Source of the DNA: Bacteroidota bacterium
Lineage (GTDB): Bacteria > Bacteroidota > Bacteroidia > Chitinophagales > Chitinophagaceae
Reading direction: 5' to 3'
DNA length: 22,676 nucleotides
Assembly: GCA_947457085.1 (NCBI GenBank)
Contig: CANGUS010000004.1
Coordinates: 1-22,676, forward strand
The translations under genes and the position numbers were made by a program. The notes beneath the pieces were generated by a model. That model saw only the letters and a list, made by a program, of their open reading frames with translations. It made no database searches and was not told where the DNA came from. Shown piece by piece: positions 6,918 to 15,268 of this stretch. Each line of letters opens with the position of its first letter. Within the stretch, counting starts at the first letter, position 1.

Positions 6918-9760
6918 TGCCTAAAGACAACTCAATTAAGTCTGTTTTAATTATTGGTTCTGGTCCTATTGTTATTGGTCAAGCTTGTGAGTTTGATTAT
7001 AGTGGAACCCAAGCAGCTCGCTCACTCCGTGAAGAAGGAATAAAAGTAATTCTTATTAATTCGAATCCTGCAACTATTATGACTGACCCCATGATGGCTG
7101 ACAGGGTATACCTTTTACCATTAACTGTAGATAGTATTGAACAAATTTTAAAAGAAAATGAAATTGATGCTGTACTGCCTACTATGGGTGGACAAACTGC
7201 CTTGAATTTGGCTAAAGAAGCAGAAGAATTAGGTATTTGGGAACAATATAATGTTCGTTTAATTGGTGTAGATATTAAAGCGATTGATAAAGCTGAAGAC
7301 CGTGAACAGTTTCGTCAATGGATGATACAATTGGGCGTAAACGTAGCAAAAGCTAAAACGGCGAATTCATTTTTAGAAGGAAAAGAATTCGCACAAGAAA
7401 TGGGCTTTCCGTTGGTAATTCGCCCATCATTTACCTTGGGTGGAACAGGCGGTGGATTTGTGAATGCACCAGAAGATTTAGATGAAGCATTAAATAGGGG
7501 GTTACAAGCAAGTCCCATTCATGAAGTGTTGGTTGAGCAAGCTGTGTTGGGTTGGAAAGAATTTGAATTAGAACTTTTAAGAGATAGCGCGAATAATGTA
7601 TGTATTATTTGTACGGTTGAAAACTTCGATCCTATGGGGGTACATACTGGAGATTCAATTACAGTAGCGCCTGCCATGACTTTGAGTGATACCGCATTTC
7701 AATTGATGCGAAATACAGCCATCATGATGATGCGAGATTTAGGCAATTTTGCCGGAGGCTGTAATGTGCAATTTGCCATGAATCCTGAAACCGAAGAAAT
7801 CATTGCAATTGAAATTAATCCGCGTGTGAGTCGCTCGTCAGCATTGGCAAGTAAAGCAACTGGTTATCCAATTGCCAAAGTGGCAACTAAATTAGCGATT
7901 GGTTATCGTTTAGATGAATTAAATAATCAAATTACTGGAAATACATCGGCGTTTTTTGAACCAACTTTAGATTATGTGATCGTTAAAATTCCTCGATGGA
8001 ATTTCGATAAATTTAAAGGGGCAAAAGACACTTTAGGTCTTCAAATGAAATCGGTTGGTGAAGTAATGGCCATAGGAAGAAGTTTCACAGAAGCCGTTCA
8101 AAAAGCTTGCCAAAGCCTTGAAAACAATGCCATTGGATTGGGCTATTATGGCAAAAACTTGATGAAAACAGATGATATTTTAGAAAGTTTAAAAACACCT
8201 AAATGGGATCGAATATTTAGAATCAAAGATGCTTTGATGGCGGGTGTGAGTGTAAATTCTATTTCGAAAGCGAGTCATGGAATCGATAAATGGTTTTTAA
8301 ATGAAATTAAAAAGCTGTGTGATATTGAAAAAGAAATAGCAAAATATAAGTTAGATACCCTGCCTAAAGATTTGATACAAATGGCTAAAACCAATGGTTT
8401 TGGTGATGAGCAAATTTGCAGAATCATGAATGATGGTACGGAAGATGCATTATATGAAAAACGAAAATCATTAGGAATTACTAGAGTATTTAAAATGGTA
8501 GATACTTGTGCTGGTGAGTTTGAAGCGGTAACGCCTTATTTTTATAGTACGTTTGAAAAACAATCTGAAGGAGGAAAATTAATTCATAATGAAAGTATTG
8601 TAACCGAAAAAAAGAAAATCATCGTTTTAGGTTCTGGGCCCAACAGAATTGGTCAAGGTATTGAGTTTGACTATTGTTGTGTGCATGGTTTACTAGCCAT
8701 TAAAGAATGTGGCTATGAAGCAATTATGATTAATTGTAACCCGGAAACAGTGAGCACTGATTTTGATATGGCGGATAAATTATATTTTGAGCCTGTCAGT
8801 TGGGAACATATTTATGAAATTATCGAGCATGAAAAACCTGCAGGAGTAATCGTTCAATTGGGTGGACAAACAGCTCTTAAAATTTCTAAAAAATTACATG
8901 AAAAAAATATATCTATCATAGGAACGAGTTTTGATAATATGGATATTGCAGAAGATAGAGGTCGATTTAGTGATTTGTTGAAAGAATTAGAGATTCCTTA
9001 TCCAGAATATGGTAGCGCTGTGAATGTAGATGAAGCAATTGAAGTGGCCAAAAAAGTAGGTTATCCAGTATTGGTTCGTCCTAGCTACGTGATTGGAGGT
9101 CAACGAATGAAAATTGTAATCAATGATGAAGAATTAGAGAAAGCAGTAATTAGTATTTTAAAACACATTCCAGATAATAAAATATTAATTGACCATTTTT
9201 TAGATCGTTGTCAAGAAGCGGAGGTAGATGCGATTTATGATGGAGAACAAATTCATGTAATGGGAGTTATGGAACACATTGAACCAGCAGGGATTCATAG
9301 TGGAGATAGCCATGCCATGCTGCCTTGCTTTAATTTATCGCCTTTATTAGTAACTACTATGGAGCACTATGCTTTAAAAATTGCAAAAGCATTAAACATT
9401 AAAGGGTTGATAAATATTCAGTTTGCAATTAAAGACAATACAGTTTATGTGATAGAAGCGAATCCAAGAGCTTCAAGAACAACGCCATTTATTGCCAAAG
9501 CATACCAGATTCCTTATTTGAATATTGCCACTAAAATTATGTTGGGTGAAAATAAACTAACAGATTTTACCTACGACAAAAAACTTACTGGATTTGCCAT
9601 TAAAGAGCCTGTTTTCTCTTTCGAAAAATTCCCTGGAGTGAGTAAAGAATTGGGACCTGAGATGAAATCGACTGGAGAAGCAATTCGTTTCATTAAAGAT
9701 TTACGTGATCCTTATTTTAGAAAATTATATAAGGATAGAAGTATGTATTTAAGTAAGTAA
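6917..9760 (+). CDS. carB: Carbamoyl-phosphate synthase large subunit, without C-terminal regulatory domain
   Basis: The large subunit makes carbamoyl phosphate from bicarbonate, ammonia (delivered by the CarA glutaminase) and two ATP, feeding pyrimidine and arginine synthesis. It has 947 residues. The two homologous halves are clear: the first begins IGSGPIVIGQACEFDYSG, the second, near residue 568, LGSGPNRIGQGIEFDY, each with its ATP-grasp domain (RPSFTLGGTGGG and RPSYVIGGQRM regions; EINPRVSRSSAL and EANPRASRTTPF). E. coli CarB (1073 residues) carries an extra C-terminal MGS-like domain that binds UMP and ornithine; here the protein ends at about the point where that domain would start. 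Shorter CarB proteins are, to my knowledge, usual in Bacteroidota. Start 6917 (MPKDNSIKS) is preferred; 6896 is possible. carA is not adjacent. The next gene starts 10 bases later. Confidence 0.95.
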   Translation: MPKDNSIKSVLIIGSGPIVIGQACEFDYSGTQAARSLREEGIKVILINSNPATIMTDPMMADRVYLLPLTVDSIEQILKENEIDAVLPTMGGQTALNLAKEAEELGIWEQYNVRLIGVDIKAIDKAEDREQFRQWMIQLGVNVAKAKTANSFLEGKEFAQEMGFPLVIRPSFTLGGTGGGFVNAPEDLDEALNRGLQASPIHEVLVEQAVLGWKEFELELLRDSANNVCIICTVENFDPMGVHTGDSITVAPAMTLSDTAFQLMRNTAIMMMRDLGNFAGGCNVQFAMNPETEEIIAIEINPRVSRSSALASKATGYPIAKVATKLAIGYRLDELNNQITGNTSAFFEPTLDYVIVKIPRWNFDKFKGAKDTLGLQMKSVGEVMAIGRSFTEAVQKACQSLENNAIGLGYYGKNLMKTDDILESLKTPKWDRIFRIKDALMAGVSVNSISKASHGIDKWFLNEIKKLCDIEKEIAKYKLDTLPKDLIQMAKTNGFGDEQICRIMNDGTEDALYEKRKSLGITRVFKMVDTCAGEFEAVTPYFYSTFEKQSEGGKLIHNESIVTEKKKIIVLGSGPNRIGQGIEFDYCCVHGLLAIKECGYEAIMINCNPETVSTDFDMADKLYFEPVSWEHIYEIIEHEKPAGVIVQLGGQTALKISKKLHEKNISIIGTSFDNMDIAEDRGRFSDLLKELEIPYPEYGSAVNVDEAIEVAKKVGYPVLVRPSYVIGGQRMKIVINDEELEKAVISILKHIPDNKILIDHFLDRCQEAEVDAIYDGEQIHVMGVMEHIEPAGIHSGDSHAMLPCFNLSPLLVTTMEHYALKIAKALNIKGLINIQFAIKDNTVYVIEANPRASRTTPFIAKAYQIPYLNIATKIMLGENKLTDFTYDKKLTGFAIKEPVFSFEKFPGVSKELGPEMKSTGEAIRFIKDLRDPYFRKLYKDRSMYLSK

Positions 9761-9770
9761 TATTAAATTT

Positions 9771-10445
9771 ATGACAAGAAAATATTTTAAAATTTTCTTA
9801 TTAGCCATTGTATTACTGAATTTATTTGCTTCATGTAAATCAATCAGACAATCAAGCTATATTGAAAAAAGATTTCTTTTAGCAAAAGTCAATGATTCTG
9901 TTATCATAAAAGATAAAATGCCTTACGAGGCGGTTTTAGTCAAGTATGTTGAAAGTGGATATAGTCTTCCAACTTTTAAATCGGCTAAATCAACTAAATG
10001 GTCTTCTATTGATATTACGATTTATGATACCGTTAATAACAATCGTTTTGCGTTAGATGATCGAAAAGCAGTGTTTGAGTTTTTAAAAAAGGATACATTG
10101 GGTATTCAATATGTAAACGAGTTTAAACGAAAAAAAACAACTCAAAAAATTCATCGTTATACTTCAATAGCAGCAATGATTTCAGGAATATTTATCATGT
10201 CAAAATATGGTGGGGATGATTCAAATCCTACAAAACAAGAAATTAGAATGGGCAATACTGGAGGTTATTTATTAACAGCAGGTTTTTTAAATTGGATTGG
10301 AGGAGCATTTGGCCGAGCTGTGAATAGAAGACCAGTTCCGATGAAGGCAATGTATCATTATTATTTTGGGCCATTACCTAAAAAAATCCCAAGAGTTTCG
10401 AGAGCTGAAAAAAAGCAAATTATAAAATTATTTAAATCATTTTAG
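9771..10445 (+). CDS. Uncharacterised lipoprotein downstream of carB
   Basis: A 224-residue protein I do not recognise. The N-terminus is a basic start, a hydrophobic run and a lipobox-like FASC, making Cys22 the likely lipidated residue, so it should be anchored in the envelope. The mature part is basic. It contains two short glycine-containing hydrophobic stretches (SIAAMISGIFIMSKYGG and GGYLLTAGFLNWIGGAFGRAV, the second near residues 160-180) that may be membrane-associated. The C-terminus is rich in Lys and Arg. It starts 10 bases after the carB stop, so it is probably co-transcribed, though a link to carbamoyl phosphate is not implied. A 12-bp palindrome, TTCAAATTTGAA (10448-10459), follows the stop but has no T-run and is not a convincing terminator. 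Confidence 0.75.
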   Translation: MTRKYFKIFLLAIVLLNLFASCKSIRQSSYIEKRFLLAKVNDSVIIKDKMPYEAVLVKYVESGYSLPTFKSAKSTKWSSIDITIYDTVNNNRFALDDRKAVFEFLKKDTLGIQYVNEFKRKKTTQKIHRYTSIAAMISGIFIMSKYGGDDSNPTKQEIRMGNTGGYLLTAGFLNWIGGAFGRAVNRRPVPMKAMYHYYFGPLPKKIPRVSRAEKKQIIKLFKSF

Positions 10446-10548
10446 TTTTCAAATTTGAACATTTTTCATCATTGAAATTTAGTTAAATAGATGAAAGATT
10501 GTAAATAGGAATAGCGGATGATATTTCTATTAGTTGGTATTGAGATTG

Positions 10549-10556
10549 TATATTTG
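10549..10556 (+). promoter_or_regulatory. Candidate -7 promoter element of the polytopic membrane protein gene
   Basis: TATATTTG, a full TAnnTTTG match, lies 19 bases before the ATG at 10576 in a 130-base intergenic stretch. The nearest TTG is only 12 bases upstream, too close for a standard -33 box. Confidence 0.45.
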
Positions 10557-10575
10557 AAAAAAGATATTCATTTAC

Positions 10576-11865
10576 ATGAAAATTATTTCATATTTCGCTA
10601 AAAACAAGTGGTCATTTTTATTGGTGATGAGTATTATATTAGAAATGATGCTGCACAGCAGTTGGCTTGGTTATTTCGGAATTTATTTTAGTCAATGGGT
10701 AATCATTATTTTAGGTAGTTTAATTTGTATTTCCGGTTATCATTTGTTTCAACAAAAGTGTCAGGGTAATGAATATGAAATCAGTAATTTGAAATGGATT
10801 GTTTTTTCATTACTATTTATAGGGTTGTCTATTTTTTCCATTCACCTGTTTAATGTGCATGTATTAACTGTAAAAATTGATCCAATTTCTTCAGATGTGA
10901 TTCCAACTTTACAAGCATATAATAAACGATTATTGACGAATCAATATGTATATGATCTAGTTCCTTACAAAGGTTATCATGTTGTTCCTAATTATTTACC
11001 GATGCAATGGTTGCCTTACTTGCCAGCAGAGTTTTTGCAAATAGATTACCGTTTATATGGTTTAATTTATTACTTAGTTGCATTTGCAGTTGTGATAGTT
11101 TACTCTATAAGAAAAAATGTCAATTTAGTGGAAGTTGTTTTAAGAACGATAGTCCCTTTTTTTCCTGTTATTATGTATGCCTATTATGATTTAGGGACAT
11201 TAACTATGTCCATCGAACAGGTAATTGTAGTTTACTATGCATTTTTAGCAATGGCTTTATTTACAAAACGTTGGTGGGTATTGGCATTAGCAATTTCATT
11301 TTGTTTACTATCTCGTTTTTCTTTTGTTTATTGGCTACCCTTCTTACTCGTTTTTGCATTTTATCAATTTCATTGGAAGCAGGCAATGTATATGGGAATT
11401 GTAGTATTGTTCTTTGCATTGTGTATTTATGTCATTCCGTTTATGAGTAAAGATGCTACTATTTTTATGAGAGGCATACAATATTATGTAGATGCAGCAC
11501 CAAATGAATGGATTCAAAAAGGATGGCAACAAGCTACAGATCCTCCATTTCATTTAGCAAAAGGTTTAGGGTTTAATATTTATTTTAATGATTTTTGGAA
11601 AGGTTCATTAACCCAAAAAATTGCAGCTTGTAGGCATTTTCAATTAGCCATTTGTCTTTTTATTGCCATAGTCTCAGGATATATTTTGATCAAGAAAAAA
11701 AGCAACTTATCTGCTCCATTTTTTGCACTTCTTTCTTTAAAAATATATATGGTATTCTTTTATCAATTGATTCAAGTGCCTTACATTTATTTACAATGGG
11801 TTACAATTGGAATTTCCATGATTATTTTAATAAAAGCACCCTTGTTTAGATTGGCTAAAAGCTAA
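10576..11865 (+). CDS. Polytopic inner-membrane protein, possible GT-C-type glycosyltransferase
   Basis: This 429-residue protein is largely hydrophobic, with roughly ten transmembrane segments spread over its length. After the first two or three segments comes a long non-membrane loop (about residues 100-155) with ISSDVIPTLQAYNKRLLTNQ and then VVPNYLPMQWLPYLPAE. That arrangement, an acidic residue in the first large loop, a tract for a growing or arriving substrate, and a proline-rich segment like the YPP motif before the next helix, resembles polyprenyl-phosphate-dependent GT-C glycosyltransferases (the GT87/DUF2029 type). No diagnostic catalytic motif is certain, so the assignment is tentative. 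Its TAA overlaps the stop codon of the convergent gene, with no terminator between. It has its own -7 promoter element. Confidence 0.7.
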   Translation: MKIISYFAKNKWSFLLVMSIILEMMLHSSWLGYFGIYFSQWVIIILGSLICISGYHLFQQKCQGNEYEISNLKWIVFSLLFIGLSIFSIHLFNVHVLTVKIDPISSDVIPTLQAYNKRLLTNQYVYDLVPYKGYHVVPNYLPMQWLPYLPAEFLQIDYRLYGLIYYLVAFAVVIVYSIRKNVNLVEVVLRTIVPFFPVIMYAYYDLGTLTMSIEQVIVVYYAFLAMALFTKRWWVLALAISFCLLSRFSFVYWLPFLLVFAFYQFHWKQAMYMGIVVLFFALCIYVIPFMSKDATIFMRGIQYYVDAAPNEWIQKGWQQATDPPFHLAKGLGFNIYFNDFWKGSLTQKIAACRHFQLAICLFIAIVSGYILIKKKSNLSAPFFALLSLKIYMVFFYQLIQVPYIYLQWVTIGISMIILIKAPLFRLAKS

Positions 11866-14009
11866 TCATTGTCATATCCGCTTTTACGATAGGCTTTTAA
11901 AAACAAGGCACCTAAGTTTTTGTAAGGAGGCACATAATCATCAAATAAATTTTTCATATCCCCTGAAGGAAATTGTTTTGCTAATTGAGCCCACATTTGA
12001 ACCCAATCGATATCTTTTCCTTCTAACAATCGTTGATTAAATGCTCTGATAATGGGCCCATTAATTTTTCCACTACCAATTTGTTTGGTAGATACAATTT
12101 GTGCATCTTCCGAATGATTTAATACCGTAGACAGATTTTGATATGCTCCACAAGCCCCTAAAATTACTACTTTGTGTCGAGAATTAATATGATCTAATGT
12201 TCCTGAAAGATGATAACTGTGTCCTCGATGAATTATAACTGACGGAGAAATTCCATTTTCATCTAAAAAATCTTGCAATGCATTTTGAGCTTTTTCATCG
12301 TTGGGTTCATCTAAGGGTTTATTTGCAAAAATGATGACGGGTTTTCCTTTAACAGAGGAAATTTTTACCCAATAATCATTTGATTTATCCACTTTCCAAT
12401 CTGGCGCACCAAATCCATTTACATAGCTATTAAAAACGCCTTTCCCATCTTCATCTCCATAAAAAAATACTTGCTGATATACAATCCCACTGTCATTAAT
12501 CAATTTAGAATAAGGCATAATTGTAATTGGTGGAATGCCTAATTTTGAGGTAATAGAATCATTGCTGGAAGTAAGCATCGTATATAAAATATCATAAATT
12601 TTAAATCCTCGCTTATCATGTCCAATGCTATCTTTTTCTCTATTTTTTTTGATTTGTAATACAATCACTTTCATTAAAGAGGAGTCTGTAATGCTACCAA
12701 AAGAATTGGCCACATCTACTGCTCCCTCCAAATCCCCTTCGAATGAGTTATCTAATCCGGAAACAAAACTACGCATGAGCCCTTGTTTATTACTATCCTT
12801 CATAGTGGATAGAAACGTGGGTAAGGTATTGTAGTTTGCGCATAAACGCAGAAAAGTTCTAAATTTATCTTTACCTATCCCATCCAAAAATTCATTTCCA
12901 TTTTTTGGTTTCATCCTTACTAATAAGCGATTAAAACAACCTAAAAAACTACTGGTATATAAATCATCACTTCCATAAACCATTACATAATACATTTCTG
13001 TAGCTGTTAAATTATCTACCGATTTAAATCGAATGGCATCCGTTTGTTCATGCAATTCATTCATAGAAGTTACATATTTTGATGCTACATGAACCAATTC
13101 TTTATCATACATTTTACGCAGTTCAGATGTATAGTTTGCTTGACGAATAACAATTAGTTTCTTAAAATAATCATCTTCATTTTCAGTTATTTTATCAATA
13201 CTTTCAATCGTTTCTTTTCCCTTGGCTAACTCATCCACAAAAAAGATTGCTTTTAAAGGAGTTTTTGCACTGTCCGCAATTTTTATAATTGATCGCACAT
13301 AAGGCGACTTATTCCTGCGAATAATTTCACGTTCAACAGCGGTTGAAGTGGCATAATTTAAAATGATTTTAGGATTTTTAGGGGCTGCTTTTTCAACCAC
13401 TACATCGGCAGCTGATGCCGAATTCATCGTGCTTATTTTTTTAATGAGTATGTCGGGGTATTGGTCGCCCATAACATTCATCAATGCTACCATTGCATCA
13501 TTGTCTCTATCAAATATAGGGGAAATGACATACATGGCTTTGTTCACATTTTTTTTTACATAAGCAGCTAAATTTTTATTGTGTATGCCTTTTATAACGT
13601 AATAGGTTTGATCAAATAATTGAGCATAATATGGAATATCTATATATCCATCGTTAAAATCAGTATTAAATAATTTAAGATTATCAATTACACGCCCTAA
13701 ATACTTTCTTTTTATTAAATCATCTTTTTCATTATTTTCAATATAAGCTACTGTTTTGTTTGTTTTGACAAAAATAGCATTTGATATAATGCCTGTTTTA
13801 CTTATATCTTCATTGTAATCAATCGTTTTATCATACACTCCATCAGAAACATCTGCTTTTTTTTGTTCTCGTTCTATCATTAAATGCAATTGCTTTCTAC
13901 CCGCACTGATTTCACTTTTGTTTATTATGGTGTCACACAAAATTTCAGATTGAGACCATCCAATCATGGATAATTCAAGTAGAATAAATAGCAGGAACAG
14001 TTTTTTCAT
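11862..14009 (-). CDS. Exported protein with C-terminal caspase/gingipain-like (clan CD) cysteine peptidase-like domain
   Basis: A 715-residue protein starting at MKKLFLLFILLELSMIGWSQ, a typical signal peptide; an ATG at 14048 would add 13 residues ahead of it and is less likely. Residues about 20-530 are mostly charged and probably helical, without motifs I recognise. The C-terminal part (about 555-680) reads as alternating strands and helices: a hydrophobic strand (KPVIIFANK), then VIIHRGHSYH, then VVILGACGAYQNLS, then AQIVSTKQIGSG. A His-Gly-His after one strand (H594, H597) and a Cys after the next (C620) is the layout of the His/Cys dyad in clan CD peptidases such as gingipains, caspases and CHAT proteins. 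The His-Cys distance of 23-26 is shorter than in most of them. Peptidase function is inference. It is convergent and overlapping by four bases with the membrane protein gene. Confidence 0.75.
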   Translation of the reverse strand: MKKLFLLFILLELSMIGWSQSEILCDTIINKSEISAGRKQLHLMIEREQKKADVSDGVYDKTIDYNEDISKTGIISNAIFVKTNKTVAYIENNEKDDLIKRKYLGRVIDNLKLFNTDFNDGYIDIPYYAQLFDQTYYVIKGIHNKNLAAYVKKNVNKAMYVISPIFDRDNDAMVALMNVMGDQYPDILIKKISTMNSASAADVVVEKAAPKNPKIILNYATSTAVEREIIRRNKSPYVRSIIKIADSAKTPLKAIFFVDELAKGKETIESIDKITENEDDYFKKLIVIRQANYTSELRKMYDKELVHVASKYVTSMNELHEQTDAIRFKSVDNLTATEMYYVMVYGSDDLYTSSFLGCFNRLLVRMKPKNGNEFLDGIGKDKFRTFLRLCANYNTLPTFLSTMKDSNKQGLMRSFVSGLDNSFEGDLEGAVDVANSFGSITDSSLMKVIVLQIKKNREKDSIGHDKRGFKIYDILYTMLTSSNDSITSKLGIPPITIMPYSKLINDSGIVYQQVFFYGDEDGKGVFNSYVNGFGAPDWKVDKSNDYWVKISSVKGKPVIIFANKPLDEPNDEKAQNALQDFLDENGISPSVIIHRGHSYHLSGTLDHINSRHKVVILGACGAYQNLSTVLNHSEDAQIVSTKQIGSGKINGPIIRAFNQRLLEGKDIDWVQMWAQLAKQFPSGDMKNLFDDYVPPYKNLGALFLKAYRKSGYDND

Positions 14010-14081
14010 TGAAAGAAATTTGTTGTAAATGTAAATAATTAGTTGCAAGATAAATAGATGATATAATTAGTAATTTTGAAA

Positions 14082-14112
14082 TTGGCACATTGATACATAA
14101 AAATTATCTTTG
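14082..14112 (+). promoter_or_regulatory. Consensus Bacteroidota promoter of prfA
   Basis: TTG (14082-14084), a 20-base spacer and TATCTTTG (14105-14112) match both boxes of the TTG/TAnnTTTG promoter at correct spacing. The prfA ATG begins seven bases after the last G, so the transcript would be leaderless or nearly so. Confidence 0.7.
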
Positions 14113-14118
14113 CCTACT

Positions 14119-15192
14119 ATGTTAGACAAGTTAGAGGCAATAAAAGGTCGTTTTGAAAATATTGGAGTATCACTTACCAATCCAGAAGTTGTATCTGATC
14201 AAAAACGATTTTCTCAATTAAGCAAAGAATATCGAAAACTTGAAAAAATTGTAAACACCTACAATCAATATAAAAATGCAATAGACTCATTAGCTTTTGC
14301 AAAAGAAGTATTGGAAACAGAAAGTGATGAAGAATTGCGTGAAATGGCAAAAGCCGATTTGACCAATTTAGAAACACAAAAAAATGACTTAGAAGAAGTA
14401 ATTCGTGAACTATTAATCCCTAAAGATCCTCAAGATGAGAAAAACGTAATTATGGAAATACGTGCAGGAACTGGTGGTGATGAAGCTAGCATTTTTGCTG
14501 GAGATTTAATGCGCATGTACATCAAATACTGTGAAAATAAAGGTTGGAAAGTGACTCTTGCAGATCAAAGTGAAGGTACCGCCGGTGGATTTAAAGAAGT
14601 TATTTTAGAAGTAGAAGGAGATGATGTGTATGGTGTAATGAAATATGAAAGTGGTGTACATCGGGTGCAACGGGTTCCCGCTACCGAAGGAAGTGGACGT
14701 GTTCATACTTCAGCAGCAACTGTAGCTGTTATGCCTGAAGCAGAAGAAGTTGATTTTGAATTAAAAGAATCTGACCTTAAAATGGAAACGGCTAGAAGTG
14801 GCGGTGCTGGAGGGCAGAATGTAAATAAAGTAGAAACAAAAGTAATTTTAACACATATTCCAACAGGTACGGTTGTAACTTGTCAAACCGATCGTTCTCA
14901 ATTAGGAAATCGGATTCGTGCTACTGAAATGATGCGTACAAAATTGTATGAAGAAAAAGTACGTGAACATGAAGAAGCCATTGCAAGAAGTAGAAAAACA
15001 TTGGTAAGCTCGGGAGACCGATCTGCCAAAATTAGAACCTACAACTGGCCTCAAGGAAGAATAACCGATCACCGCATTAATAAAACAATTTATAATTTGG
15101 ATAGCTTTGTAAATGGTGATATTCAAGAAATGTTAGATGCACTCCAATTTGCCGAAAATGCAGAAAAAATGAAAGCAGGCGAAAGTGTTTAA
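14119..15192 (+). CDS. prfA: Peptide chain release factor 1
   Basis: RF1 reads UAA and UAG in the ribosomal A site and triggers peptide release. The protein has 357 residues, a normal length. The stop-codon-reading tripeptide PAT (187-189, in VQRVPATEGSGRVHTS) is the RF1 type rather than the SPF of RF2, and the catalytic GGQ motif is at 231-233 (SGGAGGQNVNKVET). The N-terminal helical domain and the C-terminal NWPQGRITDHRI region are present. A TTG nine bases upstream (14110) lies inside the -7 promoter box and is not a plausible start. There is no RF2-like frameshift site. The gene is transcribed alone and ends at a bidirectional terminator. The adjacent prmC methyltransferase gene found in many bacteria is not here. 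Confidence 0.97.
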   Translation: MLDKLEAIKGRFENIGVSLTNPEVVSDQKRFSQLSKEYRKLEKIVNTYNQYKNAIDSLAFAKEVLETESDEELREMAKADLTNLETQKNDLEEVIRELLIPKDPQDEKNVIMEIRAGTGGDEASIFAGDLMRMYIKYCENKGWKVTLADQSEGTAGGFKEVILEVEGDDVYGVMKYESGVHRVQRVPATEGSGRVHTSAATVAVMPEAEEVDFELKESDLKMETARSGGAGGQNVNKVETKVILTHIPTGTVVTCQTDRSQLGNRIRATEMMRTKLYEEKVREHEEAIARSRKTLVSSGDRSAKIRTYNWPQGRITDHRINKTIYNLDSFVNGDIQEMLDALQFAENAEKMKAGESV

Positions 15193-15215
15193 TTTTACCG
15201 TTTTAAAATAAGAAC

Positions 15216-15250
15216 AAAATGGCTGTCTGATTATTTCAGACAGCCATTTT
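15216..15250. terminator. Bidirectional terminator between prfA and the convergent lipoprotein gene
   Basis: A perfect 15-bp inverted repeat, AAAATGGCTGTCTGA and its complement, with a 5-base loop, has A/T tails on both sides. It can end transcription of both convergent genes. Confidence 0.92.
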
Positions 15251-15268
15251 TAATATTTTTCACATTTA

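Noticed and set aside
10448..10459. TTCAAATTTGAA palindrome after the lipoprotein stop
   Set aside because: Only 12 bp, fully AT-rich apart from one GC pair each side, no loop and no T-run; not a convincing terminator or operator.
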